Shown one piece after another: positions 52,641-62,253 of a stretch of 64,000 bases of DNA. The notes beneath the pieces were generated by a model. It saw nothing but the letters and a program-made list of their open reading frames with translations, searched no databases and was not told the DNA's origin. Both the position numbers and the translations under genes were made by a program. Numbering within the stretch: position 1 is the first letter of the stretch; each line of letters starts with the position of its first letter. This DNA is from Pseudoruminococcus massiliensis (GTDB taxonomy: Bacteria > Bacillota > Clostridia > Oscillospirales > Acutalibacteraceae): positions 124,001 through 188,000 of the forward strand of contig NZ_OLMR01000002.1 of the NCBI RefSeq assembly GCF_900291955.1, written 5' to 3'.

Positions 52641-52651
52641 AAAATCACCAA

Positions 52652-53443
52652 CTAAAATATCATTGAACCGCTCGTATTTTCCTTTGGTGCAACAGTAAGA
52701 ATAAAATCTTTTTTCTCGACCATTCCTGCAAGGTTTAACGCACTTTTAGAAGTTACATAGGCAAGGTCTGGAAAATTATTCTGTTCGCTGAGATGTGCAA
52801 GAACTATTCGTGTAGTTCCATTTTCTACAAAATTCGCCAATTCAGCAGAACAAGTATCGTTTGATAGGTGTCCAGAATTCGACAAAACTCGTCTTTTTAA
52901 CAAATATGGATAAGGTCCGTTTTGAAGCATATTTACATCATGGTTTGATTCTATAACAACTGTGTCACAGCCTGAAACAGCATTACGAACCTTATCTGAA
53001 ATATACCCAAGGTCTGTGGCTATAGCAAGGCTTCTTTTATCTGCTGTATTTATAACATAACCACAGCTTTCACAACAATCGTGTGATGTTGGAAATGATT
53101 TAATCTCCATATCAGCAACTTCGTTGCCATCAGGAGAAATCACTTCATAATCATATTTGCCATTTAGCTCTCCCTTATCTTCAAGGGCTGAAAGTGTCCC
53201 CTTTGTTGCATAAACTTTTATATTATGCCTTGAGGCAAGCACCCTTACTCCCTTTATATGGTCTATATGCTCGTGCGTTACAAAAATAGCCTTGACAGCC
53301 ATAATGTCAAGGCCATTGGTTTTAAGGGCATCCTCAATCTGCTTGGCACTTCGCCCTGCATCAATGAGAACTCCCTCCTTTTCATTTCCTATATAATAGC
53401 TATTGCCACTACTTCCACTAAAAAGCGGACATAATCGAGCCAA
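52652..53443 (-). CDS. walJ: MBL-fold hydrolase WalJ/YycJ
   Basis: The 263-residue metallo-beta-lactamase-fold protein has the metal motif VTHEHIDHIKG, an upstream LFSGSSGNSYYI, the ATDLGYI segment and IVLAHLSEQNN. This set is typical of YycJ/WalJ, a nuclease-like protein linked to cell-wall and division control in Firmicutes. It lies between murA and rlmH on the same strand. Confidence 0.92.
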   Translation of the reverse strand: MARLCPLFSGSSGNSYYIGNEKEGVLIDAGRSAKQIEDALKTNGLDIMAVKAIFVTHEHIDHIKGVRVLASRHNIKVYATKGTLSALEDKGELNGKYDYEVISPDGNEVADMEIKSFPTSHDCCESCGYVINTADKRSLAIATDLGYISDKVRNAVSGCDTVVIESNHDVNMLQNGPYPYLLKRRVLSNSGHLSNDTCSAELANFVENGTTRIVLAHLSEQNNFPDLAYVTSKSALNLAGMVEKKDFILTVAPKENTSGSMIF

Positions 53444-53467
53444 TTTAAGCCCTCCATTAAATAAAAC

Positions 53468-54757
53468 TTATGCTGTTGCTGATTGAGATCCTGGTTCATT
53501 GGTCTTGATGCGTTTAATATCAGCACCAATATTTCTGAACTTTTCTACAACATCTTCATAACCACGCTCAATATATTTAATATCTTCAATATAAGATGTA
53601 CCATTAGCTGTAAGCGCAGCAATAATCATAGCAGCACCCGCTCTTAGGTCTGTCGATTTGAGCGGAGAAGCATTAAGTTCAGAAACGCCTTCGATAACAG
53701 CAGTTTTATCATTAACTGAAATCTTTGCACCCATTCGTCTAAGCTCATCAACATATCTGAAACGGTTATCCCATACACTTTCTCTTACTATACTTGTACC
53801 CTTAGCCTTGATAAGTACAGCTGCCATCTGTGGCTGCATATCTGTTGGAAAACCTGGGTGTGGCATAGTAATAATATTACAGTGATTAAGCTCACCTGTG
53901 CGTTTTACTCTTACTGCATCATCATATTCTTCTACCTCTACGCCCATTTCTCTGAGCTTTGCAGTAATAGACTCAAGATGCTTTGTAATAACATTCTTAA
54001 TAAGAACATCCCCACCTGTCGCAGCTGCGGCAGCCATATATGTCCCAGCCTCTATCTGGTCAGGAATAATAGAGTATGTAGAGCCATTAAGAGCTTTTAC
54101 ACCTGAAATCTTAATAACATCTGTGCCAGCACCACGAACATCTGCACCCATAGAATTAAGGAAATTTGCAAGGTCAACTATATGTGGCTCTTTCGCAGCA
54201 TTTTCTATTACTGTTTTGCCCTCTGCCTTAACAGCAGCAAGCATTATATTCATAGTAGCTCCAACAGAAACAACATCCATATAGACATGGTTTCCTACAA
54301 GCTTATCAGTTTTTACACAAATCATTCCGCCATTTGTTATGCTATAATCAGCACCAAGAGCTTCAAAGCCTTTAAGATGAAGGTCTATTGGGCGAACACC
54401 AAAATCGCAGCCACCTGGCATTGCAACTTCAGCACTATTGAATTTTCCAAGTAATGCACCAAGAAGATAATATGATGCTCTCATATGGCGTACGAGCTCA
54501 TATGATGCAACAGGATTTTTAATTCCTCTTGGGTCTATTTCTAAAGTAGATTTATTTATTCTTTTAATATTTGCTCCCATAGCCTCTAGAATGCTTGCCA
54601 TAATCGACACATCGGCAATATTAGGAACATTTTCAATTCTGCATATTCCGTCAGAGAGAACAACAGCAGGTATGATTGCAACAGCGGCATTCTTTGCACC
54701 GCTGATTGAAACCTCGCCATTAAGTTTATTTCCGCCTGTAATAACAAATTTCTCCAA
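53468..54757 (-). CDS. murA: UDP-GlcNAc 1-carboxyvinyltransferase
   Basis: The 429-residue enzyme transfers enolpyruvate from PEP to UDP-GlcNAc, the first step of peptidoglycan synthesis. SGAKNAAV carries Lys22, PGGCDFGVRPIDLHLKG carries the active-site Cys117 (so fosfomycin-sensitive type), and LVRHMRASYYLLG and FPTDMQPQMAA are also present. Length is standard. It precedes walJ by 24 bases. Its upstream region is long and may hold a structured RNA. Confidence 0.96.
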   Translation of the reverse strand: MEKFVITGGNKLNGEVSISGAKNAAVAIIPAVVLSDGICRIENVPNIADVSIMASILEAMGANIKRINKSTLEIDPRGIKNPVASYELVRHMRASYYLLGALLGKFNSAEVAMPGGCDFGVRPIDLHLKGFEALGADYSITNGGMICVKTDKLVGNHVYMDVVSVGATMNIMLAAVKAEGKTVIENAAKEPHIVDLANFLNSMGADVRGAGTDVIKISGVKALNGSTYSIIPDQIEAGTYMAAAAATGGDVLIKNVITKHLESITAKLREMGVEVEEYDDAVRVKRTGELNHCNIITMPHPGFPTDMQPQMAAVLIKAKGTSIVRESVWDNRFRYVDELRRMGAKISVNDKTAVIEGVSELNASPLKSTDLRAGAAMIIAALTANGTSYIEDIKYIERGYEDVVEKFRNIGADIKRIKTNEPGSQSATA

Positions 54758-54937
54758 GCTAAAACACTCCCAAAAAGTATCTGGGTTAAAGAACCCGACT
54801 TTACATAATATTTAAGAAAGCTGTTTAATGAAAACAGCGTTGATTTTCAGTTAATAAAAACTCACTTTTTACGCTTATATATTTTAATAAGCCTTTAAAA
54901 GCTTTGAACAAATTTTTTAAATTTCTTTAATGTGTAT

Positions 54938-55045
54938 AATAAAAAGACGATGAGAGGTCAGAGCAATTCATCTGACTACCTGAACGGTTATGATTTTCCG
55001 TCAGTACAATTCAAAACACACATATAATATACACCGTCTCTTATT
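54938..55045. ncRNA. Candidate structured RNA (three-way junction), unassigned
   Basis: A closing stem (AGACG 54945-54949 with CGTCT 55035-55039, extended by AATAA/TTATT) encloses two hairpins: GTCAGA/TCTGAC (54957-54975 region) and CTGAACGG/CCGTCAG (54979-55004 region). Either strand could carry it; on the minus strand it would end in a U-run about 180 bases before murA. I do not match it to a known riboswitch. The rest of 54758-55272 has no gene. Confidence 0.4.
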
Positions 55046-55154
55046 GATAATAATACAAACGAGCGAACTTGTCAATGTTTACAAGACCTTTAAAATTTAT
55101 TGTTACATACCGTCACTAAAAACTCAATTTAACAAAAAGAAATTGTAAAAAACG

Positions 55155-55208
55155 CAAAAAAGTACCACAGAAAATAGCTTTTTAACGCTGAAATTTCTTC
55201 TGTGGTAC
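55155..55208 (-). terminator. Terminator of the M18 peptidase gene
   Basis: Minus-strand arms GTACCACAG (55208-55200) and CTGTGGTAC (55170-55162) are followed by a run of T. A second perfect 14-bp inverted repeat (55238-55251 with 55261-55274) overlaps the stop codon. Confidence 0.8.
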
Positions 55209-55272
55209 AATAAAAGTCTATATATTTTTTACATTTTAACAGAATATTTTTCCGCCTAAGAAAAATATTCTG

Positions 55273-56682
55273 TTATTTTGCTTTATAAAACTCAAGGATT
55301 CCACGATATGTCATATACACATCAAGCTTTGAAACAACTTCAAATGGTGCGTGCATAGAAAGAACTGGAACACCTAAATCCACTACATCAACATTAAGAT
55401 TAGCAACGAACTTTGCGATTGTTCCACCGCCGCCGCCATCTACCTTACCAAGTTCTCCTGCCTGCCAAAGAACACCTGCATCATCAAAGATTGCACGAAC
55501 CTTTGCCATATATTCAGCAGTAGCTTCACTTGTTCCACTCTTGCCACCACTGCCTGTATACTTTGTTATAACAGTACCATTGTTGATATAGCAAGAATTA
55601 TTTACTTCATATGCAGAAGCGTAGGTCGGGTCAAATGCCGCATTAACATCAGCAGAAAGGCAAGTACTCTTTGCGAGAACATGTCTTAATTCAACACCTT
55701 CAGCTTTTGCAAGGTCTGCGATAAAGTCATACATATAAAGTGACTTCATACCGGTATTGCCATCGCTGCCGATTTCTTCTTTGTCAGTAAGAACTGTAAT
55801 GCAAGTCTGTTCAGGAAGCTCAACATCAATGGCAGCCATAAGTGCAGGATATGCACAAACTCTGTCATCATGCCCATAACTGCCTATCATACTTCTATCA
55901 AAGCCAAGGTCCTTTGCCTTAAATGCTGGAACTGCCTCGAGGTCAGCTGAGAGGAAGTCTGTTTCTGTAATTCCGTATTTCTCATTGAGGATATTAAGAA
56001 CATTGAGCTTAACTTGTTCGCTCTCAGGGTCGTTATTAAATGGTCGGCTTGCTACGAGAATATTTAAGTCTTCGCCTGTGAAAGCCTTAACCATTGTCTT
56101 TTGCATCTGCTCTACTGCAAGGTGCGGAAGAAGGTCTGTAACGCAGAAGCAAGGGTCACCCTCATCTTCACCGATATTAACTGTAACTGTTGAACCGTCT
56201 TTGAGAGCAACTACGCCATGAAGTGAAAGTGGAATAGCTGTCCACTGATACTTCTTAATTCCACCATAGTAATGTGTCTTAAAGAGAGCCATATCATTAG
56301 ATTCATAAAGTGGATTTGGCTTGAGGTCAAGTCTTGGTGAATCTATATGTGCTATACCAAGATGAACACCGTTCTTAACACCGTTTTTGCCAATAACTGC
56401 AAGCATAATTGCCTTATTTCTATTATTGACATAAACCTTATCGCCGGCCTTATACTCTGTGCCAACAGAATATTCAGTAAAACCGTTCTCCTTAGCAATC
56501 TGAATAGCGTAAGCGACAGCTTCACGCTCTGTTTTAGCTTTATTGAGGAAGTCCTTATATTCCTCGCAGAAATCATCTGCCTGAGCGACTTCCTTAGCAC
56601 TTACACGCTTAGAGCCGTTTTCCTTGTTCATCATAAGCTTTTCTTTTAAAAGCTTTGCTTGAGATTTTTCTTCATTTGCCAT
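55273..56682 (-). CDS. M18 family aminopeptidase
   Basis: The 469-residue protein matches M18 dinuclear-zinc aminopeptidases, cytosolic enzymes that remove N-terminal residues. Metal-site segments are LGIAHIDSPRLDLKPNP, SYGHDDRVCAYPAL, LTDKEEIGSDGNTGM, LSADVNAAFDPTYA and VPVLSMHAPFEVVSKLD. It is of the longer Clostridial type with an N-terminal extension (SKRVSAKEVAQADDFCEEYKD). It probably stands alone, with its own terminator, between coaE-side genes and murA. Confidence 0.92.
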   Translation of the reverse strand: MANEEKSQAKLLKEKLMMNKENGSKRVSAKEVAQADDFCEEYKDFLNKAKTEREAVAYAIQIAKENGFTEYSVGTEYKAGDKVYVNNRNKAIMLAVIGKNGVKNGVHLGIAHIDSPRLDLKPNPLYESNDMALFKTHYYGGIKKYQWTAIPLSLHGVVALKDGSTVTVNIGEDEGDPCFCVTDLLPHLAVEQMQKTMVKAFTGEDLNILVASRPFNNDPESEQVKLNVLNILNEKYGITETDFLSADLEAVPAFKAKDLGFDRSMIGSYGHDDRVCAYPALMAAIDVELPEQTCITVLTDKEEIGSDGNTGMKSLYMYDFIADLAKAEGVELRHVLAKSTCLSADVNAAFDPTYASAYEVNNSCYINNGTVITKYTGSGGKSGTSEATAEYMAKVRAIFDDAGVLWQAGELGKVDGGGGGTIAKFVANLNVDVVDLGVPVLSMHAPFEVVSKLDVYMTYRGILEFYKAK

Positions 56683-56737
56683 ATTATATCTTCCTTTCTA
56701 TAATTTACCTCTGATATTTTATAACAAAACTTTAGAG

Positions 56738-57322
56738 TTATTTGCTAAAATACAGTTCGGCATATTTATCACGATTATTTTTTACACGCTTAAGATATTC
56801 ATTCGTTTCACCAAATGGTGTTGAATCAAGTGTTTTTCCGTCTGCTGAATATTGGCTCATAGTCAGCCATTCATCAACATTTCCTAAGCCTGCATTATAT
56901 GCACAAATCGCCGTATCGAGGTCGTTATTATATCTTTCAAGAAGAACTGAAAGACATAGCGTACCATATTTAATATTTATCTTTGGGTCGAAAAGCAAAT
57001 CTGCGTTGCTCGAATCATAATCATCATCTGAGTAATAAGTATGCAGCCATTCAAAGGTCGGCTGAGTAAGCTGCATAAGCCCACGAGCGTCAGCCGCCGA
57101 AACTGCATCGGGATTAAAATTGCTTTCTGTTTTTATAACTCCATAAATAAGCTCTTTAGGAATATTATATTCAGCCGAGGCTGAGTAAACCTCATCTTCA
57201 TATTTTAATGGATATGAGGAGTTGATATATGTATCATATGCAAATTTCACACCTATTATTATTGCTATAAAAACTATCGCAAAAAGAATAATTGTCAGTG
57301 TTATTTTTAATGCCTTATTCAC
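56738..57322 (-). CDS. Membrane-anchored lytic transglycosylase
   Basis: The 194-residue protein has an N-terminal membrane anchor (about 7-27) and an SLT/goose-lysozyme-type domain. The catalytic Glu is in GVIKTESNFNPDAVS (about 66), followed by DARGLMQLTQPTFEWL, NIKYGTLCLS and ICAYNAGLGNVDEWL. It cleaves peptidoglycan glycan strands outside the membrane. Its start overlaps the coaE stop by four bases, so the two are translationally coupled. Confidence 0.93.
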   Translation of the reverse strand: MNKALKITLTIILFAIVFIAIIIGVKFAYDTYINSSYPLKYEDEVYSASAEYNIPKELIYGVIKTESNFNPDAVSAADARGLMQLTQPTFEWLHTYYSDDDYDSSNADLLFDPKINIKYGTLCLSVLLERYNNDLDTAICAYNAGLGNVDEWLTMSQYSADGKTLDSTPFGETNEYLKRVKNNRDKYAELYFSK

Positions 57323-57951
57323 TTGCCACTACCTTTCTTACTTATGAAACTGCCATCTTTAACCATTCTAACGAGAGCTTCTGCATCATTAATAAGGTTA
57401 TCTATGTTTTGTTCACCATTAAGAATATAGTCTGAATGTTCCAAAAAATATTCCTCACTAAGCTGTACTTTCATACGAGAAAGAGCCTGCTCTCTGCTTA
57501 TACCATCACGAGATATTATTCTTGCAAGACGACATTCCTGCGAGGCTATAACGGAAACTATTATATCACAAAGCTTATCACTGCCACTTTCAAAAAGCTG
57601 TGGTGCATCAAAGACAACTATATTACAGCCACTTGCAAAATATTCAGCAATTCTTTGCTTTGTGAGTTCAACTATATATGGGTGGGTAATTTCGTTGAGA
57701 AGTTGTGTATTTTCTTTAGAAGAAAATGCTTTTTCGGCAAGCTTTTTTCGGTTAAGCGAGCCATCTTTATTTATTATATCACAGCCAAAAGCGTTTGTCA
57801 GCATTTTCAGGCAAGCTGTTTTTGGCTCAACAGCCTCTCTTGCTATTTTATCCGCATCTATTATTCCGCATCCACACTTTTTCATAGCATTAGAAACTGT
57901 GCTTTTGCCTGCACCTGTTTGACCTGTAAGACCTATTACAATTTTTTTCAT
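57319..57951 (-). CDS. coaE: Dephospho-CoA kinase
   Basis: The 210-residue kinase performs the last step of coenzyme A synthesis. P-loop GLTGQTGAGKSTVS at 7-20, DADKIAREAVEP, and the lid with QECRLARIISRDGISREQA are typical. It is followed, with a four-base overlap, by the lytic transglycosylase. Confidence 0.95.
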   Translation of the reverse strand: MKKIVIGLTGQTGAGKSTVSNAMKKCGCGIIDADKIAREAVEPKTACLKMLTNAFGCDIINKDGSLNRKKLAEKAFSSKENTQLLNEITHPYIVELTKQRIAEYFASGCNIVVFDAPQLFESGSDKLCDIIVSVIASQECRLARIISRDGISREQALSRMKVQLSEEYFLEHSDYILNGEQNIDNLINDAEALVRMVKDGSFISKKGSGK

Positions 57952-57956
57952 ATAAA

Positions 57957-58739
57957 TCAGAACCTATGAATATCATTTTGATTATTATTTGCCTGAGAAT
58001 CTACATCATCTTGTTGATTATAGCCTGTATAGTATTCATCATTTGAATATGAATTATGAGTATTTTCACTTAAACTACAACTATTATTTGGCATAACATT
58101 TATATAATTTTCATTTGCCTTTAGTTTTCGTACTAATAATATTGTTATAAATATCGCAGTGATTAAGGATACTATTGCAGTCAAAATATAAACCCAAGAA
58201 AGACAAGTCACATTGTTTACTATTTTATATGGAACAATACATTGCTTTGCCTCTTGAATAGAATTTATGCCAAAATTTGCTTTTATAGCATAGTTAAAAA
58301 ACTTTTCTTCTTCATATTCTGTTAAATCATAAACTCTGCAATTAATATCAAGATTTAAAGCTTCTTCTATTCTATTATATTTTTTCTTTTGTTTATTATA
58401 TTTATCAATAAAATCCTCTAACTCTTTGTTTTGTTTTATATTTTCAGTAACAAAAACTATAAATTTTCCATCTTTCATAGGAATAAGATAATAATATTCA
58501 TCATTATCAAAATCGAATAAAGTCTTTTCTTTATTCAACTGACAAACAGTAGATGTTATTTTTACATCAATAAACTTATTTTCTGAGATTTGCTCAACGG
58601 TAGCTTTACTTATATCAAGTGGCTCATCGTTTTCAATAACATTTTCAGTTGATGCCATATAAAAGCAAAACATTGATACTAATATAAGACCAAGCATAAT
58701 GATAACATATCTTATCAAACCTATGTTTAATAATTTCAA
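57957..58739 (-). CDS. Unknown two-helix membrane protein
   Basis: The 260-residue product has an N-terminal helix (about 9-28), an extracytoplasmic domain of about 150 residues (DVKITSTVCQLNKEKTLFDF, EYYYLIPMKDGKFIVFVTEN), a second helix (about 181-203) and an Asn/Ser/Asp-rich cytoplasmic tail. Its architecture and strand pattern resemble the 307-residue protein encoded beyond tsaC, so they may be paralogues. It starts just upstream of coaE with a six-base gap. Function unknown. Confidence 0.65.
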   Translation of the reverse strand: MKLLNIGLIRYVIIMLGLILVSMFCFYMASTENVIENDEPLDISKATVEQISENKFIDVKITSTVCQLNKEKTLFDFDNDEYYYLIPMKDGKFIVFVTENIKQNKELEDFIDKYNKQKKKYNRIEEALNLDINCRVYDLTEYEEEKFFNYAIKANFGINSIQEAKQCIVPYKIVNNVTCLSWVYILTAIVSLITAIFITILLVRKLKANENYINVMPNNSCSLSENTHNSYSNDEYYTGYNQQDDVDSQANNNQNDIHRF

Positions 58740-58766
58740 AGTTAAATTTACTCCTTAGAACTTATT

Positions 58767-59771
58767 TTATACTTCTATAACATTAAACGCTGCCGCTCTT
58801 AAAATTCTGTTGTAAACAGCAAGACCTATACCTTCAGCTCTCGGACAATGTGCGTAAATACGAGTATAGCCATCTTCATCAGCTTCTCTAAGACAGGTAA
58901 AAAGTCTATGTGCGTGAGCCACCTCATCATCTCTTTTTCCTAAGACAATATAATTTTTAAAGCTGTCTTTTTCTTCTTCATAGCAAAGAACTGCTGTCTT
59001 ATCATCAGAATTTTCCTTTATATACTCGCAAAATCCTTGTTCTGAACCTCTAAGCAAAATAACCTCTGCTTTTGGGGAATAATGCTTATATTTCATTCCT
59101 GGGCTTGAAGCCTTCATTCCCTTTCCAAGTGATTTTAACACTGCTGGGTGAACCTTAACTTCTCCAATTTCTGCCCTAAGCTGTTCAAGAGTTACTCCAC
59201 CTGGACGAAGTAATGTAGGAACATCTTCAGTAAGAGTTATAACAGTAGATTCAACTCCTACCTCACAATCTCCACCATCAATGATAGCATCTATTCTACC
59301 GTCCATATCTGCTAAAACATGACGAACTGTTGTTGGACTTGGACTTCCTGAAAGATTTGCACTCGGAGCGGCTATTGGTGATGACTTTGCAATAAGCTCA
59401 TGTGCAATAGGGTGTGATGGAAAGCGTATTGCAACAGTTGAAAGTCCCGCACTCACCTCATCAGGTATAATATCAGATTTTGGCAAAACTATTGTCAGTG
59501 GACCTGGCCAAAATTTCTCTGCAAGCTTTTTTGCTTTATCTGAAAATTCTGCAACAAGCATATCAATCTGCTTAATATCTGAAATATGAACTATAAGTGG
59601 ATTGTCCATTGGTCTGCCCTTTGCCTTAAATATCTTAGCAACCGCCTCTCCATTTAAAGCGTCTGCGGCAAGTCCATAGACAGTTTCTGTTGGCATAGCA
59701 ACTATGCCACCTTTTTTTATAATATCGGCAGCTATATCAATCTCATTTTTATTTAGTAAAAGTGTTTTCAT
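58767..59771 (-). CDS. tsaC: L-threonylcarbamoyladenylate synthase
   Basis: The 334-residue protein (YwlC/Sua5 type) makes threonylcarbamoyl-AMP for t6A modification of tRNA. It has GGIVAMPTETVYGLAADAL, KAKGRPMDNPLIVHI, the PSANLSGSPSPTTV motif and VESTVITL, followed by a C-terminal Sua5 domain (about 210-334). It precedes prfA-side genes on the same strand; ywlC next to prfA is a common Firmicute order. Confidence 0.95.
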   Translation of the reverse strand: MKTLLLNKNEIDIAADIIKKGGIVAMPTETVYGLAADALNGEAVAKIFKAKGRPMDNPLIVHISDIKQIDMLVAEFSDKAKKLAEKFWPGPLTIVLPKSDIIPDEVSAGLSTVAIRFPSHPIAHELIAKSSPIAAPSANLSGSPSPTTVRHVLADMDGRIDAIIDGGDCEVGVESTVITLTEDVPTLLRPGGVTLEQLRAEIGEVKVHPAVLKSLGKGMKASSPGMKYKHYSPKAEVILLRGSEQGFCEYIKENSDDKTAVLCYEEEKDSFKNYIVLGKRDDEVAHAHRLFTCLREADEDGYTRIYAHCPRAEGIGLAVYNRILRAAAFNVIEV

Positions 59772-59863
59772 TATCCCACTCCATTTTAATATAAAAATAG
59801 TGATAAACTAAATTATAGTCTACCACTATTTGACATATTATTCAATATTCGTATAGAATTATT

Positions 59864-60787
59864 CTAAAATTTATTTATATCCTTCTTTTCGACTTTTTCT
59901 TGTGCAAAATCAAGCGAATCATATTGATACCCTTCATAGGTTGGTATATCTTTTTCGAGTGTCGGCTTAGTATATTCTTTACCATATATTGTTTTGTGTT
60001 TCTCTTCTATATTAAAATCTACGGAATCCTTTTCATAATCATTATAATATTCAATATCCTCCGCATTATCCGGATTTATTTCTTCATATTTCTTAAATTC
60101 ATCTTTGTGCTGAACAAAATCAACTTCTGGCATATATATATCTATTTTTCCTCTTGCAACATTTATAGAGTATATAATATTTTTAATTGATTTTCTTAGA
60201 AATAGAATTGATAAACCAAGCATAAACAATCCACTAACTACGGAAGCTATAAAAACTCTTTCATCTGAATATTCCTTATAATAAGAAATATCAACAACTT
60301 GATTTAAAACAGTATCATTAAAGTTGCTATTAATTCCGAGCTTATAAAGAGTATTATCAGCAGCCATTATAAGCGATAAAGAGGTTTTTTCTTTTTCTTT
60401 CATAGGTTTAACATAACCAACAAAAGGAACTTTTCCTGAATTTCCTAAAGCATTAGATATAGCTTGGTCACATTTTTCACCAGCTTCTGTTCTGACTACT
60501 AAAAGTTTTTCATCGCTTGTTCTTACCAAATAATATATAAGTGGTAGCCCATAAGCATCTTCACCACTTCCACAATCTTTAACTATATTCTCAAGTTCTC
60601 CATAAACCGTTTCACCATTTTTAAGGCTTGAATAGTCAGTGGAACTTATTTTTCTTCCCTCGTGTTTATTACTTATAAGCCACTGCCCTGCAAAATATAT
60701 TTGATAAATAAACAAGCCAAACGCTACAAATCCAAGAATTAATTTTATGATTGTCCAATATCCACCCTTAACATCGCTTCTAAACAA
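59864..60787 (-). CDS. Unknown two-helix membrane protein (probable paralogue)
   Basis: The 307-residue product has an N-terminal helix (about 13-33), an extracytoplasmic domain (NGETVYGELENIVKDCG, LPLIYYLVRTSDEKLLVVRT), a second helix (about 180-197) and a long acidic cytoplasmic tail (about 215-307). The order of parts and the YYL...EKLLVV strand pair recall the 260-residue gene on the other side of tsaC. It lies 17 bases after prfA. Function unknown. Confidence 0.65.
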   Translation of the reverse strand: MFRSDVKGGYWTIIKLILGFVAFGLFIYQIYFAGQWLISNKHEGRKISSTDYSSLKNGETVYGELENIVKDCGSGEDAYGLPLIYYLVRTSDEKLLVVRTEAGEKCDQAISNALGNSGKVPFVGYVKPMKEKEKTSLSLIMAADNTLYKLGINSNFNDTVLNQVVDISYYKEYSDERVFIASVVSGLFMLGLSILFLRKSIKNIIYSINVARGKIDIYMPEVDFVQHKDEFKKYEEINPDNAEDIEYYNDYEKDSVDFNIEEKHKTIYGKEYTKPTLEKDIPTYEGYQYDSLDFAQEKVEKKDINKF

Positions 60788-60804
60788 TATGAATCCTCCT
60801 ATAA

Positions 60805-61875
60805 TTATTCTGAATTTTTTAATTGCTCTGTTCTATCTGCTGTAATAAGTGCGTCTATAATTTCATCAATGTTGCCATTAAGAATATCGTCAATTTTATA
60901 GAGTGTTAATCCTATTCTATGGTCAGTAACTCTTCCCTGAGGATAATTATATGTTCGGATTCTTTCGCTTCTATCACCCGTTCCAACCTGTGAGCGTCTT
61001 TCTTGTGCAACTTCATTATGTTGTTTCTCCTGCTCGATTTTAAGCAATCTTGATTTCAGAACTTTAAGAGCCTTGTCCTTATTTTTAAACTGACTTCTTT
61101 CGTCCTGACATTCTACAACCATACCTGTTGGAATATGTGTAATTCTTATCGCTGATGAAGTCTTATTGATATGCTGACCACCAGCACCACTTGAACGGAA
61201 AGTATCAATCTGCAAATCATTTGGATTTATATCAACCTCAACATCATCAGCCTCTGGCAAAACTGCAACCGTAACTGTTGAAGTATGAACTCTGCCCTGT
61301 GTTTCTGTTTCTGGAACACGCTGAACTCTATGAACTCCGCTCTCATATTTCAATCTTGAGTAAGCACCATCACCAGTAATCATAAAACTGATTTCTTTAT
61401 ATCCGCCAAGCTCTGTTTCGTTGGCATTTATTATTTCGGTCTTATAACCTCTTTTAACAGCATACATACTATACATACGATAAAGTACGCCTGCAAAAAG
61501 TGCAGCTTCCTCTCCGCCTGCACCGCCTCGAATCTCAACAATTACATTGCGGTCATCGTTCGGGTCTTTTGGCAAAAGTAAGATTTTTAATTCCTCTGAA
61601 AGATTCTCTATGCGTTCTCTTGCATCATTAAGTTCCTCAGAAACCATATCTCGAAAATCTTTATCTAAGCCACCGCCTGAAAGCAACTCCAATGCCTCTT
61701 TTTCGTTCTCCTGTGCCTTCTTGTATTCTCTATATTTAAGAACTATTGGCTCAAGAGAGCTATATTCTTTCATAATATTTCTATAAAGCTCCGTATCATT
61801 GATTACATCTGGCTCACAAATTTTTCTTGCAAGCTCCTGATAACGCAAATCGAGAGCATTTATTTTCTCAAACAT
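60805..61875 (-). CDS. prfA: Peptide chain release factor 1
   Basis: The 356-residue factor releases peptides at UAA and UAG. The codon-recognition PET motif is in [14 protein letters not shown], and the catalytic GGQ is in [14 protein letters not shown], about residues 229-242. The PET rather than SPF motif identifies RF1. Full length. It is preceded by a DUF951 gene 21 bases upstream. Confidence 0.97.
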   Translation of the reverse strand: MFEKINALDLRYQELARKICEPDVINDTELYRNIMKEYSSLEPIVLKYREYKKAQENEKEALELLSGGGLDKDFRDMVSEELNDARERIENLSEELKILLLPKDPNDDRNVIVEIRGGAGGEEAALFAGVLYRMYSMYAVKRGYKTEIINANETELGGYKEISFMITGDGAYSRLKYESGVHRVQRVPETETQGRVHTSTVTVAVLPEADDVEVDINPNDLQIDTFRSSGAGGQHINKTSSAIRITHIPTGMVVECQDERSQFKNKDKALKVLKSRLLKIEQEKQHNEVAQERRSQVGTGDRSERIRTYNYPQGRVTDHRIGLTLYKIDDILNGNIDEIIDALITADRTEQLKNSE

Positions 61876-61896
61876 ATCAAAAAATCCTCCGTTAAA

Positions 61897-62082
61897 TTAA
61901 GCGTCTTCTCTTATAATTTTTTTTATATTTTTTTCAGCCTTAACACGAGGGAGCATTATCTCATGTCCACACTGCTCGCATTTAATCTTGAAATCCATAC
62001 CGACCCTTAAAACCCGAAAGCGTTTATTTCCACATGGGTGTTGTTTTTTCATTTCAAGAATATCGCCTACACGAACATCCAT
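61897..62082 (-). CDS. DUF951 family small protein
   Basis: The 61-residue protein matches DUF951: MDVRVGDILEMKKQHPCGN, VLRVGMDFKIKCEQCGH with a Cys-x-x-Cys pair, and IMLPRVKAEK. The fold and role are unknown, possibly nucleic-acid binding. A perfect AGGAGG seven bases before the ATG at 62082 sets the start although the frame is open upstream. Confidence 0.9.
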   Translation of the reverse strand: MDVRVGDILEMKKQHPCGNKRFRVLRVGMDFKIKCEQCGHEIMLPRVKAEKNIKKIIREDA

Positions 62083-62103
62083 ATTAGTCCTCCTAAATCC
62101 GAC

Positions 62104-62132
62104 TTGAACACTAAAATAAATTATGATATAAT
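62104..62132 (+). promoter_or_regulatory. Promoter of tRNA-Arg
   Basis: TTGAAC (62104-62109) and TATAAT (62127-62132) are 17 bases apart, about 20 bases before the tRNA. Confidence 0.75.
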
Positions 62133-62154
62133 AATCATTGGTATGCATTTATAT

Positions 62155-62231
62155 ATGCCCGTAGCTCAGTTGGATAGAGCGACAGACTCCGACTCTGTAG
62201 GCCGCAGGTTCAATTCCTGTCGGGCATACCA
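62155..62231 (+). tRNA. tRNA-Arg (anticodon CCG)
   Basis: The cloverleaf is complete: acceptor ATGCCCG with CGGGCAT, D arm GCTC/GAGC, anticodon arm ACAGA/TCTGT with loop CTCCGAC (anticodon CCG), T arm GCAGG/CCTGT with loop TTCAATT, discriminator A and an encoded CCA. It reads the rare CGG codon. Confidence 0.95.
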
Positions 62232-62253
62232 ATATATTTTAGATAAGGTTTGC

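Noticed and set aside
54938-55045. Purine, THF or PreQ1 riboswitch
   Set aside because: The three-way junction superficially recalls purine aptamers, but conserved loop and junction bases are not present, and murA is not a usual target.
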